64,000 bases of DNA. It comes from Haloglomus irregulare. Lineage in GTDB: Archaea; Halobacteriota; Halobacteria; Halobacteriales; Haloarculaceae. Every line of letters begins with the position of its first letter. Positions within the stretch are counted from its first letter, which is position 1. Under the pieces are notes generated by a model. The model saw only the letters and a list, made by a program, of their open reading frames with translations. It had not been told where the DNA came from and searched no databases. Both the position numbers and the translations under genes were made by a program. The stretch covers positions 62,001 to 126,000 of the forward strand of contig NZ_QMDX01000002.1 in NCBI RefSeq assembly GCF_007421925.1. Direction: 5' to 3'. Below are positions 16,945 through 25,999 of this stretch, piece by piece.

Positions 16945-18354
16945 ATGAGCGATGACGCGGACGCGGAGGCCGGCGCTGCCGAGGACGCGTTCGACCGGGT
17001 GGTGGCCCGGGTCCGCGAGCGGGTGGTGCCCGACGCGGACGAGCGCGCCGACATGGAGCGGGTGGCGGCGACGGTCGTCGAGCGCGCCGAGGACGCGGTC
17101 GCGGACCTGCCCGTCGAGGCGGACGTCCTCCGGGTCGGGTCGACGGCCCGCGGGACGTGGCTCTCCGGCGACCGCGACCTCGACGTCTTCGTTCGGTTCC
17201 CGCCCGACCTCGACCGCGAGGCGCTGGAGCGGTACGGGCTCGACGTGGGCCACGCCGTCCTGCCGGATGGCCACGAGGAGTACGCCGAACACCCCTACGT
17301 GAAGGGCGTCGTCGACGGGTTCGACGTGGACCTGGTGCCGTGCTACCGGCTGGACGACGCGACGGCCATCCGGTCGGCCGTCGACCGGACGCCGTTCCAC
17401 ACGCGCTATCTCGAGACGCGGCTGGACGAGGCCCTGGCGGCCGAGGTGGTCGTCGCGAAGGCGTTTCTGAAGGGGATCGGCGCCTACGGCTCGGACCTCC
17501 GGACGCAGGGGTTCTCGGGCTACCTGACGGAACTGCTCGTGCTGGAGTACGGCGGCTTCCGCGGCCTCGTCGCGGCCGCGGCCGACGACTGGCGGCCACC
17601 GGTCGAACTCGACCCCGAGGGCCACGGACGGGCGTCGTTCGACGCCCCGCTCGTGGTCATCGATCCGACGGACCCCGAGCGCAACGTGGCGGCGGTCTGC
17701 GGCGCCGAGGCGGTGGCCCGGCTCGTGCACTACGCCCGCGACCTGCTGGCCGACCCCAGCGAGGCCGTCTTCGAGCCCCGGGACCCGGACCCGCTCGACG
17801 CCGCCGCCGCCCGGGCGGCCATCGACGACCGCGGCACGCACCCCGTCGCGGTCCGGTTCCGGGCGCCGGACGTGGTCGAGGACCAGCTCTACCCGCAACT
17901 CGACCGCTCGCTGGCGGGGCTGCGCGACGAACTCGACCGTCGCGGCTTCCGGCCGCTCAGAGCGGACCGGTTCGCCCAGGCGGCCGACGCGACCGACGAC
18001 CCGATGGCGGCGCTGCTCGTCGAGTGCGCGGTCGCGGAGCTGCCGGCCGTCGAGCGCCACGAGGGCCCGCCGGCCGGCGTCCGGGAGCACGCCGAGGGGT
18101 TCTACGGCAAGTACGCCGCGGACGACGCCGTCTACGGCCCCTTCCTCGACGGCGACCGGTACGTCGTCGAGCGCCCCCGCGAGACCCGGACGCCCGAGGC
18201 GGTCGCCGAGACGGCGCTGCTCGACTGCTCGCTCGGACCGCAGGTGAAGGCGTCCCTGGAGGCCGGCTACGACGTGCTGGCCGGGACGGCGGTGGGCGAA
18301 CTGGCCGACCCGTTCGGCCGGGAGCTGGCGACGTACTTCGACCCCGAGCCGTGA
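16945..18354 (+). CDS. cca: CCA-adding tRNA nucleotidyltransferase (archaeal class I)
   Basis: The 469-aa product is typical in length for the archaeal enzyme. The nucleotidyltransferase motif GSTARGTWLSGDRDLDVF at residues 65-82 includes the catalytic Asp78 and Asp80; the third carboxylate is in GFDVDLVPCY. It adds CCA to tRNA 3' ends, which fits the CCA-less tRNA genes in this window. It is divergent from the tRNA-Asn gene and probably transcribed together with the stress protein gene that follows. Confidence 0.95.
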   Translation: MSDDADAEAGAAEDAFDRVVARVRERVVPDADERADMERVAATVVERAEDAVADLPVEADVLRVGSTARGTWLSGDRDLDVFVRFPPDLDREALERYGLDVGHAVLPDGHEEYAEHPYVKGVVDGFDVDLVPCYRLDDATAIRSAVDRTPFHTRYLETRLDEALAAEVVVAKAFLKGIGAYGSDLRTQGFSGYLTELLVLEYGGFRGLVAAAADDWRPPVELDPEGHGRASFDAPLVVIDPTDPERNVAAVCGAEAVARLVHYARDLLADPSEAVFEPRDPDPLDAAAARAAIDDRGTHPVAVRFRAPDVVEDQLYPQLDRSLAGLRDELDRRGFRPLRADRFAQAADATDDPMAALLVECAVAELPAVERHEGPPAGVREHAEGFYGKYAADDAVYGPFLDGDRYVVERPRETRTPEAVAETALLDCSLGPQVKASLEAGYDVLAGTAVGELADPFGRELATYFDPEP

Positions 18355-18589
18355 TAACTCCGGTATGCTCGACGTTCTACCGTTGTCCGGGCCACAAACC
18401 GGTAATCGTGGTGTTACGCGGTCGCTCCGATGGAGAACCGAGTCGTCGGGGTTCCGAAGCCCTCGCGCTCTCACCCGGTGGGACCTGCTGCGTTCCTCGC
18501 GCGCCGGCACTCACGGGTCGGGAGCCGAGCCCCCCGAGAGGGACGGATTCGGCTCCACATTGAAGAGGGCGGGTGGTCAAGCTCCCGTC

Positions 18590-19543
18590 ATGTACGACCG
18601 CATCCTGCTCCCGACGGACGGGAGCACGCACGCGATGACGGCGGCCGAGCACGCGCTGGCGCTCTCGCGGGCGTTCGACGCCACCATCCACGTCCTCGGC
18701 GTGGCCGACATCGACCGGGCGGCCGGGCTCTTCGATGCCGGCGGGGTGGACGAGGCGTTCCTCGAGCGGGTCCGGGCGGAGACCGGGACCGCGGTAGAGC
18801 GGACCGCCACGCTCGCGGCGGCCAATGACCCCGTCGAGACGGCCGTCGTCGATGGCGACCCGGCCGACGCCATCGCCGACTACGTGGCCGAGGCGGCCCC
18901 CGACGCCATCGTCATGGGGACGCACGGTCGGCGTGGGATCACCAGGTTCGTCGCCGGTAGCGTCACCGAGCGGGTCCTCAGGACCGCGACGGTCCCGGTG
19001 TTCACGGTCCGCTGCCCGGACGGCGAGGCGCGCGCGGAGGGGGCGGAGCCGACGGTCGGCGCGGCGGGCGAGTTCCCCACATGCGAGCGGGTCCTGCTCC
19101 CGACGGACGGGAGCGGGACCGCCGAGCGGGCCGTCGACCACGCGGTCGCCATCGCGGACGCCATAGACGGGGAACTCCACGCGCTCAACGTCGTCGACGT
19201 GGCGGCCGCCGGCGGACAGCGGGACCCCGTGCCGTCGGGAACGGCCGTCGAGGCGCTGACCGAGCAGGGGGAGGCCGCCGTCGACGCCGTCGCCGAGCGG
19301 GCCGACGACGCGGGCGTCCCGGTCGTCACGGCGGTCCGCCAGGGGTTCCCCGAGAGCCGTATCCGCACGTACGCCCGCGAGAACGGGGCGGACGTCGTCG
19401 TGATGGGGACGCATGGGCGTACCGGACTGGGGCGAGTGCTGCTGGGGAGTACCGTCGAACGGCTCGTCCGGCGCGCCGAGATGCCGGTCTGTGCGGTCCC
19501 CCCGGCCGACCGCGACGGGGTCGACGAGGGCGGACTCCCGTAG
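18590..19543 (+). CDS. Tandem universal stress protein (two UspA domains)
   Basis: The 317-aa product has two UspA domains, about residues 1-140 and 160-310. Both carry the nucleotide-binding signature G-T-H-G-R...G-S: MGTHGRRGITRFVAGSVTER in the first and MGTHGRTGLGRVLLGSTVER in the second, so both may bind ATP. Start ATG 18590 (MYDRILLPTDGS) matches the family exactly. The 235-base gap upstream contains no gene I can see. The stop lies five bases before thpR, suggesting one transcript. Confidence 0.92.
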   Translation: MYDRILLPTDGSTHAMTAAEHALALSRAFDATIHVLGVADIDRAAGLFDAGGVDEAFLERVRAETGTAVERTATLAAANDPVETAVVDGDPADAIADYVAEAAPDAIVMGTHGRRGITRFVAGSVTERVLRTATVPVFTVRCPDGEARAEGAEPTVGAAGEFPTCERVLLPTDGSGTAERAVDHAVAIADAIDGELHALNVVDVAAAGGQRDPVPSGTAVEALTEQGEAAVDAVAERADDAGVPVVTAVRQGFPESRIRTYARENGADVVVMGTHGRTGLGRVLLGSTVERLVRRAEMPVCAVPPADRDGVDEGGLP

Positions 19544-19547
19544 ACGC

Positions 19548-20099
19548 ATGCGCCTGTTCGTCAGCGCCGACCTCGACCCGCTCGCCGCCGCCGTCCGGGC
19601 GGTACAGGCGCCGTTCCGCGACCGGCCCGGCCTCGACCCGACGGACCCGGAGGGGGTGCACGTGACGCTGCAGTTCCTCGGCGAGACGGACCCGGCGCGA
19701 CTCGACGACGTGCGGTCGGCGCTCGCCGCCGCCGTCGACGACGCCGGCGTCGGCCCGTTCACCGCGGAGATCGGCGGCTACGGCGTCTTCCCCTCGCTCG
19801 ACGACATCAGCGTCGTCTGGCTCGGGGTCCGCCGGGGGCAGGCGGAACTGACGGCGCTCCACGAGTCGGTCGAGGCCCGGACGACGGACCTCGGGTTCGA
19901 CCCCGAGGACCACGCCTTCACCCCGCACGCGACCGTCGCGCGGATGCGCGACGCCCGGCCGAAGACACACGTCCAGGAGGTGGTCCGCGAGCGCGAGCCC
20001 GACGTGGGTGGCATCGACATCGACGAGATTCGGCTCACCGAGAGCACCCTGACCGACACGGGGCCCGAGTACGGGACGGTCGCCCGGTTCCCGCTCTGA
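19548..20099 (+). CDS. thpR: RNA 2',3'-cyclic phosphodiesterase
   Basis: The product is 183 aa. The two catalytic H-x-T/S-x tetrads of the 2H superfamily are present: HVTLQFLGE near residue 41 and HATVARM near residue 128. The opening MRLFVSADLD is the usual ThpR start. It opens 2',3'-cyclic phosphates on RNA ends and acts in the cytoplasm. The start at ATG 19548 follows the stress protein stop by four bases. Confidence 0.93.
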   Translation: MRLFVSADLDPLAAAVRAVQAPFRDRPGLDPTDPEGVHVTLQFLGETDPARLDDVRSALAAAVDDAGVGPFTAEIGGYGVFPSLDDISVVWLGVRRGQAELTALHESVEARTTDLGFDPEDHAFTPHATVARMRDARPKTHVQEVVREREPDVGGIDIDEIRLTESTLTDTGPEYGTVARFPL

Positions 20100-20205
20100 G
20101 GCCCGTCTGGACCCCACGCCGCACCCGCCCCGCGAGTCGGCGTTTAGGCGGGCCCAAAACATCAGTTCCGTGATAGTTATCGGGGCGGGCGGCCAAGCGC
20201 CGAGC

Positions 20206-21045
20206 ATGGCCGAGGTCACGGCGGCCGCGCTGCTGCTCGTCTCTCTGGCGGGGCTGGTCACCGCCCTCGCCACGGGTATCGGCGCGCTCCCCTTCTTCGT
20301 CCTCGAGGAGATGAGCGACCGGCTCACCGTCGCCCTCTGGGGACTGGCCTCGGGCATCATGCTCGCCGCGTCGGGGTTCGGCCTCGTCCGCGAGGGGCTG
20401 GCCGAGGCCCGGCGGGAGCCGCATCTACTGCCGCTGGACCGTTTCGCCGGCGAGGCGGCCGTCGCGCTGGGCCTGCTGGCCGGTGTCGTCCTCGTCGTCG
20501 CGGCCCACGAGGTCGTCGCGGGGACCGAGGTGGACCCGCGACAGTACGAGGCGGCTGACGTCCGCCGACTGGTGCTCATCCTCGGGGTACTGACGGTCCA
20601 CTCGTTCCCGGAGGGGGTCGCCGTCGGCGTCGCCTTCGCCGACCTGGATATCGAAGGGGTCGCGGCCCTCGGGTTCACCGTCCCGCTGCTGGCCGTGTTC
20701 ATGACCGTCGCCATCTCCATCCACAACGTCCCCGAGGGGGTCGCGGTCTCCATCCCGCTGCGCGCGATGGGCGTCCCGCCTCGACGGATGGTCGGGTGGG
20801 CCGTGTTCTCCTCGCTCCCGCAGCCGATTGGCGCCGTGCTGGCGTTCTACTTCGTGCGGCTGGCCCGGGCGTTCCTCCCCGTCGGCTTCGGCTTCGCCGC
20901 CGGCGCGATGATCTACCTCGTCCTGACGGAGTTCATCCCCGAGGCGCTGGCCGAGGGCGCGGACCTCCCCGGCCGGGGCTACCGTGAACTCGTCGTCGGC
21001 GTCCTGGTCGGCGTGCTCGCGATGACCCCGCTCGCGTTCGTCTGA
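20206..21045 (+). CDS. ZIP family metal transporter
   Basis: The 279-aa product has about eight TM helices. The metal-binding helices carry HSFPEGVAVGVAF and SIHNVPEGVAVSIP (H-x-x-PEG twice), diagnostic of ZIP proteins that import Zn or related divalent metals into the cytoplasm. Start ATG 20206 is preferred; an in-frame ATG at 20170 would add 12 residues without hydrophobic character. No metal-responsive operator is obvious upstream. Confidence 0.92.
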   Translation: MAEVTAAALLLVSLAGLVTALATGIGALPFFVLEEMSDRLTVALWGLASGIMLAASGFGLVREGLAEARREPHLLPLDRFAGEAAVALGLLAGVVLVVAAHEVVAGTEVDPRQYEAADVRRLVLILGVLTVHSFPEGVAVGVAFADLDIEGVAALGFTVPLLAVFMTVAISIHNVPEGVAVSIPLRAMGVPPRRMVGWAVFSSLPQPIGAVLAFYFVRLARAFLPVGFGFAAGAMIYLVLTEFIPEALAEGADLPGRGYRELVVGVLVGVLAMTPLAFV

Positions 21046-21093
21046 GCCGCGTCCGACGCGCACCCTCAAGTGCCAGCCCCGCGGACCGGGGAC

Positions 21094-21912
21094 ATGGACA
21101 GTGAGGACCCGACCGACGAGGTCCAGTATCACATCGAACTGGCGCCGGGCGACATCACGGGGCCGGTCCTCCTCCCGGGCGACCCCGAGCGCGTCCCGGT
21201 CGTCGCCGAGCAGTGGGACGAGGCCGAGTCCGTCGCGCAGCACCGCGAGTACCGCACGATGCGTGGGCGGCGGGACGGCACGCCGCTCGCGTGCACGTCG
21301 ACGGGCATCGGCTCCCCGTCGGCCGCCATCGCCGCCGAGGAGCTGGCCAGCGTCGGCGCCGAGACGCTCATCCGCGTGGGCTCCTGCGGGGCCATCCAGC
21401 CGGAGGCGGGCATCGGTGACGTGGTCATCACCACCGCCGCGGTCCGCCAGGAGGGGACCAGCGACGAGTACGTCCGGCCCGACTACCCCGCCAGCGCCGA
21501 CGACGAGGTGGTCACCGCCCTGGTCACCGCCTGCGAGCGGCTCGGCCACGACTACCACCTCGGCGTCACCTGCTCGACGGACTCGTTCTACGCCGGGCAG
21601 GCCCGCGACGGCCACGGCGGCTTCCGGGCCGCCGGCGCCGAGGCCCGGATGGACGAACTCCGCGAGGCGGGCGTGCTCAACTACGAGATGGAGGCCGCCG
21701 CGCTGCTGACGCTCGCCTCCATCTACGGGCTGCGCGCCGGCGCGGTCTGCACGGTGTTCGCCAACCGGGCCACCGGGGAGTTCCGCACCGAGGGGGAGGG
21801 GAAAGCCGCCGAGGTCGCCAGCGAGGCTGCGGTCGTCCTCGACGGGATGGACCGGGTCAAGCGGGAGGCGGGCGTCGACCACTGGCACGCCGGGCTGTCG
21901 CTGGACGGATGA
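21094..21912 (+). CDS. Nucleoside phosphorylase (uridine phosphorylase type)
   Basis: The 272-aa product belongs to the PNP/UDP hexameric family. It has the phosphate-binding loop VLLPGDPERV near residue 25, STGIGSPSAAIAAEEL, VGSCGAIQP, and the nucleoside site NYEMEAAALL with its conserved Glu-Met-Glu. It cleaves a nucleoside with phosphate; uridine is the best guess from the overall pattern. Start ATG 21094 gives MDSEDPTDEVQYHIEL. Confidence 0.9.
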   Translation: MDSEDPTDEVQYHIELAPGDITGPVLLPGDPERVPVVAEQWDEAESVAQHREYRTMRGRRDGTPLACTSTGIGSPSAAIAAEELASVGAETLIRVGSCGAIQPEAGIGDVVITTAAVRQEGTSDEYVRPDYPASADDEVVTALVTACERLGHDYHLGVTCSTDSFYAGQARDGHGGFRAAGAEARMDELREAGVLNYEMEAAALLTLASIYGLRAGAVCTVFANRATGEFRTEGEGKAAEVASEAAVVLDGMDRVKREAGVDHWHAGLSLDG

Positions 21913-22067
21913 GTATCGGAGGGCCCCCGTCGGGACCCATGGGGATGGTTCGGGAAGGCCCGAAAGCGGTCGGAGCGGTCGGAACGGGCATCCCTGGCGG
22001 GAGACGACAGTTAAGCCGAGAGCCCGTCAGTCTCGCCGGGTACGGCAACGGAGAACGAGGGGTCGCG

Positions 22068-22299
22068 CACGTGATACGCGATGTTCCTCGAACAGCCCAC
22101 GGACTGGGAGCGGTACCTGACCGAGTGCCTGCCGACGGCGGGCGGGACGCTCGCGGACCACGGCGGGGAGCTGACCGTCCGGAACGAGGCGTCCGAGATC
22201 ACCGGGAGCGACTGGGACCACGATATGACCGTCGTGGTGGCGTTCCCGTCGGTCGAGGACACACGGGCCCGGTACGAGGGGCCGGCATACGCGGAGGGC
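22068..22299 (+). pseudogene. DUF1330-like remnant with a frameshift
   Basis: A stretch of about 75 residues reads like a DUF1330 protein: DWERYLTECLPTAGGTLADH, GELTV, and VVVAFPSVEDTRARYEGPAY. The matching first strand HVIRDV lies just upstream in a different frame, and after PAYAEG the reading frame loses family character. At least one and probably two frameshifts are needed, so I treat it as a broken gene. The rest of the 661-base gap 21913-22573 holds nothing else I can support. Confidence 0.45.
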
Positions 22300-22573
22300 A
22301 AGCCGACCCGACGCCTGCGAGCACGCCTATGCCGTCATCACGCCAGAGTTCGCCGGGAGGGCCTCCCGGACCGACGGGCTCTCGCCCCTGCTGGGCTGGG
22401 TTCGCGGGAGCGACCGGAGGCCGGTCGGAACCTCGGTGGTGGGGCCCCCAGCGGCCGTGCCACGTGCCCACGCCACGACAGGGTGCGAGCCCGCGACTCT
22501 CACGTGGCCGTCGCTCACGGGATCCGGACCCGGTATCAGGAGTTACTTGGCGGTCCGTGTGGTGGGAGCTACC

Positions 22574-23962
22574 ATGTGTTTATGCCTGCTCACAGCAGCC
22601 GCTGCGGGCGGTCCTCTGCAGTACACGGTCCCGGTCGTCGGTGCCGAACTGGGACGGACGACGGTCACCGCTATCGGCGCCGTCCTGATCCTGTTCCTCC
22701 TCATGGGGTCCGGGTTCTTCTCCTCCTCGGAGATCGCGATGTTCTCGCTGCCGGCCCACCAGATCGACGCGATGGTCGAGCAGGGGCTGCGCGGCGCGCG
22801 GGCCGTCAGATCGCTCAAGGAGGACCCCCACCGCCTGCTCGTGACGATCCTCGTCGGCAACAACATGGTCAACATCACGATGTCCTCCGTCTCGACGACA
22901 GTCGTCGGCTTCTACCTTGACGCCGGCACGGCGGTCGCCGTCTCCTCGCTCGGCATCACCTCGATGGTGCTGATCTTCGGCGAGAGCGCGCCGAAATCCT
23001 ACGCCGTCGAGAACACCGAGGCCCACGCACGGCGCGTCGCCCGGGGGCTGAAGATCGTCGAGAAGGTACTGTGGCCGCTCATCACGCTGTTCTACTACCT
23101 GACGGGCGTCGTGAACCGGCTCACCGGGGGGAACCCGTCCATCGAGTCGACGTACGTCACCCGTGACGAGATCCGGAACATCATCAAGACGGGCGAGCGC
23201 GAGGGCGTACTCGACGAGGAGGAGCGACAACTGCTCCAGCGTGCTCTCCGGTTCACCGACGCCAGTGCCAAGGAGGTGATGACCCCCCGGCTGGATATGG
23301 AGGCCGTCTCCGCGGACGCGACTGTCCGGGAGGCGGTCGAGCGGTGTATCCAGTCGGGTCATGCCCGCCTGCCGGCCTATGAGGGGTCGCTGGACGACAT
23401 CGTCGGCGTGTTCGACATCCGGAACCTGGCGGAGGTCGACTACGACGACGGCACCGACCTGCTGGTGCGGGACGTGGTCACGCCGTCGCTCCACGTCCCC
23501 GAGTCGAAGAACGTCGACGAACTCCTCACGGAGATGCGGGAGAACCGGCTCCAGATGGTCATGGTCGTCGACGAGTTCGGCGCCACCGGCGGCCTCATCA
23601 CGATGGAGGACGTCCTCGAGGAGATCGTCGGGGAGATACTGGTCGGTGGCGAGGACCACCCGATCGAGTCCGTCGACGACACGGAGGTGCTGGCCCGCGG
23701 CGACGTCAACATCGAGGCGGTCAACGAGGCGCTCGACATCGACCTCCCCGAGGCCGAGGAGTTCGAGACCATCGCCGGCTTCATCTTCAACCGCGCAGGG
23801 CGCCTCGTCGAGCAGGGCGAGACGTTCGACTACGAGAACGTGACGCTGCGGGCCGAACAGGTGGAGGACACCCGCATCCGGCGGATACGTGTGACCGTCG
23901 ACCGGCAGCTCGACCGAGCCGACGACGAGGGTCCGGCGGTCGAGGGGGACGAGTTCGAGTGA
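22574..23962 (+). CDS. CNNM/CorC-type transporter (DUF21 + CBS pair + CorC_HlyC domain)
   Basis: The 462-aa product has a DUF21 membrane domain with four TM helices (about 25-190), including the SSSEIAMFSLPAH motif and FGESAPKSYAV. Two CBS domains follow, starting at AKEVMTPRLDMEAVSADATV and VRDVVTPSLHVPESKNV. A C-terminal CorC_HlyC domain (FETIAGFIFNRAGRLVEQGE) ends the protein. The family is linked to Mg/Co homeostasis or Na-Mg exchange, often called hemolysin-like. ATG 22574 is chosen; ATG 22436 would add a stretch reading through degenerate sequence. Confidence 0.9.
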   Translation: MCLCLLTAAAAGGPLQYTVPVVGAELGRTTVTAIGAVLILFLLMGSGFFSSSEIAMFSLPAHQIDAMVEQGLRGARAVRSLKEDPHRLLVTILVGNNMVNITMSSVSTTVVGFYLDAGTAVAVSSLGITSMVLIFGESAPKSYAVENTEAHARRVARGLKIVEKVLWPLITLFYYLTGVVNRLTGGNPSIESTYVTRDEIRNIIKTGEREGVLDEEERQLLQRALRFTDASAKEVMTPRLDMEAVSADATVREAVERCIQSGHARLPAYEGSLDDIVGVFDIRNLAEVDYDDGTDLLVRDVVTPSLHVPESKNVDELLTEMRENRLQMVMVVDEFGATGGLITMEDVLEEIVGEILVGGEDHPIESVDDTEVLARGDVNIEAVNEALDIDLPEAEEFETIAGFIFNRAGRLVEQGETFDYENVTLRAEQVEDTRIRRIRVTVDRQLDRADDEGPAVEGDEFE

Positions 23963-24051
23963 CCGCCAGTGGCCGACCGGCCGTCGGTGAGCGACTGACG
24001 GCCGGCGGAAAGGATTAGACGGCCGGGCGACGTAGCCGCGCGCATCGGAAG

Positions 24052-24921
24052 ATGTACGATACCATCCTCCTCCCCTTCGACGGCAGCGATGGCGCCGCGG
24101 AGGTGCTCCACCACGCCGCCGAGATCGCACACTGGGCCGACGCGACCATCCAGCTGCTCTACGTGGCGGACACGGCACGCGAGAGCGTCACCGTCGTCGA
24201 TGGTGACGCCGTCGACGTCCTCGAACGCGAGGGCCGGGACATCGTGGACGAGGGGGCCAGGGCGCTGGAGACGCTCGGCGTCTCCCACCGGACCGACGTC
24301 GTCCAGGGGAACCCCGCCCCCACCATCGTCGAGTACGCCGAGGCGTTCGACCAGGACCTGGTCATGATGCCGACCCACGGGCGCGAGGGGCTCTCGCGGT
24401 ACCTCATCGGGAGCGTCTCCGAGAAGGTCGTCCGGCTCTCCTCGGTGCCCGTCCTCTCCGCCCGGATGCAGCCCGACGAGACGCTGGCGTTCCCCTACGA
24501 GACCGTCCTCGTCCCGACCGACGGCAGCGACGCCGCGACACACGCTGCCGACCACCTCCTCCGGTTCGCGGTCGCACTCGACGCGACCGTCCACGTCCTC
24601 TCCGTCGTGGACGAGGACACGCTGGGGCCGGACGTCCGGTCGACGCTGGCCGGGACGGACGACGAGGGGGCCGCGAACGACGCGGTCGAGGCCATCGTCT
24701 CGACCGCCGAAACGGAGGGCGTCACGGACATCGTCCCACACGTCGAACACGGCCGCCCGGCGGGGGCCATCCTCGACTGTATCGAGGCACACGACGTGGA
24801 CGCGGTGGGGATGGGAACGACTGGGAGACGGGGGACGGACCGCATCCTGCTCGGCAGTGTCACCGAGAGGACCGTCCGCTCCGCACCGGTCCCCGTCATG
24901 ACCGTCGCGAAACCGGACTGA
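24052..24921 (+). CDS. Tandem universal stress protein (two UspA domains)
   Basis: The 289-aa product has two UspA domains, about residues 1-140 and 148-289. Nucleotide-binding signatures are MPTHGREGLSRYLIGSVSEK and MGTTGRRGTDRILLGSVTER; the second has Thr where His is usual, so its nucleotide binding is less certain. It is a second paralogue of the protein at 18590-19543. It stands alone, 89 bases after the CNNM gene. Confidence 0.92.
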   Translation: MYDTILLPFDGSDGAAEVLHHAAEIAHWADATIQLLYVADTARESVTVVDGDAVDVLEREGRDIVDEGARALETLGVSHRTDVVQGNPAPTIVEYAEAFDQDLVMMPTHGREGLSRYLIGSVSEKVVRLSSVPVLSARMQPDETLAFPYETVLVPTDGSDAATHAADHLLRFAVALDATVHVLSVVDEDTLGPDVRSTLAGTDDEGAANDAVEAIVSTAETEGVTDIVPHVEHGRPAGAILDCIEAHDVDAVGMGTTGRRGTDRILLGSVTERTVRSAPVPVMTVAKPD

Positions 24922-25309
24922 CGTGCCCCACTCCGGGCGATGCTCGCCGGGTTCGTCTACGGCACTCGCGCACTGCACTCACGCGAGGAGAGGTCGTATC
25001 CTACACCAGTCATGACAGAATCGGGCGTATAAGTCCACAACGACCGACCCCGAGAACGGCAGATCCACAATTATCGATATGATGATGATATATACGAATA
25101 AGCACCCTGGCGGCCGTTTCGGACGCGAGCACCGAAGAGCGCGACGGAATCACACACGGGGGCCGTCGCCGGGTGTCGGAGGTCATGGAACGACGACCGC
25201 GGCCTCGGGTCGTTCACCTCGCTCGGACGACGAGCGGGATGCTGCCCCGGTGCGTCACGCCGGCTACTCCGGACGCAGTCATAGCTCTTCTATGGGCCCG
25301 AGAGCCCAT
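24922..25309. other. Gene-free stretch with an A/T-rich patch
   Basis: Between the stress protein gene and the hsp20 remnant I find no credible coding region. Around 25065-25105 the base composition drops sharply (a run of ATGATGATATATACGAATAA type). This stands out against the GC-rich surroundings and could be a former promoter or an insertion scar. No hairpin followed by a T run is evident. Confidence 0.35.
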
Positions 25310-25623
25310 CACTCACGCGAGCGGTTCGACTCGGCGTCGTGGCCCTCGGGACCTCCCCGAGGACGAGGAGCCGGATCTCCAGCACGCCGTCGGCCTCGTT
25401 GTAGTCGGCTGTGATGGCCGCTGTATCCACGGCCCGAGGGAAGGTCTGCGGTTCGTGACCCGGATCCGACCGCCGTGACGGTGTTCGACGGCGACGTGGA
25501 GGTGGCCGTCCGCCCACTGTACGTCGATATCCTCCGGGGCGGCGTCGACATCCGCCAGTACGAGGTAGTCGTCAGCCCCCGGTACAGTTCGAGTTCGTGC
25601 CGCGGGTCGACCATGGCAGCCAT
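25310..25623 (-). pseudogene. Hsp20/alpha-crystallin small heat shock protein, frameshifted
   Basis: Three pieces of an Hsp20 protein follow one another on the minus strand in three frames. These are MVDPRHELELYRG (from ATG 25623), then DDYLVLADVDAAPEDIDVQW with HLHVAVEHRHGGRIRV, then QTFPRAVDTAAITADYNEAD with GVLEIRLLV. Joined, they give the normal alpha-crystallin order, including the final G-V-L-E strand. Two single-base shifts lie near C/G runs. Either the gene is dead or the assembly has two indels here. Confidence 0.75.
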
Positions 25624-25999
25624 CGGAACCACCTGTACGACGGTAGGTCCGCCACCTGCCTGGGTCGGCCGGCGAACCCGTTCGACACCGTGCGGCTGGG
25701 GAGCACTCGGTGGCGCGGCTGGAGGAGCGACGACTCGTGACGCCAGGACGGACCCCGCCCCGGGACACTCGCAACAGGTCCCGACCCGCGAGGCTCGCAG
25801 TGAGATGCCCGCATACGCGCGAGCAGGGCGGGACTCCGTCCCGCCTGCAGTCGGAGGTGGTCCGATGACGAGGCGAGCGCGTCTCACCGGTCCGAACGAA
25901 GCGAGGACCGGCTTTTTCCAAACGTTCTTTGCCCCGAGTGGTGCCCGCAGGCGCGAGCGAAGCGAGCGCCGAGGACACCCGAGCGGCAAAGAAGCTCCC
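25624..25999. other. Gene-free stretch downstream of the coiled-coil gene
   Basis: No coding region is supported here; frames on both strands are Pro/Arg-rich shadows of GC-rich DNA. The part next to the coiled-coil gene contains a GCGCGAGCGAAGCGAGCGCC-type direct/inverted repeat near 25950-25972 and a TTTTT run at 25914-25918. These might act as a terminator for one of the flanking minus-strand genes. Confidence 0.3.

Noticed and set aside
22301-22573. Possible N-terminal extension of the CNNM-type protein from ATG 22436
   Set aside because: The added residues are Ala/Pro/Arg-rich without family similarity and run through the degenerate DUF1330 region. ATG 22574 gives a normal N-terminus.
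25240-25480. Plus-strand frames suggesting a small gene near the A/T-rich patch
   Set aside because: They lie opposite the hsp20 remnant or in gene-free DNA and show no protein-like pattern.
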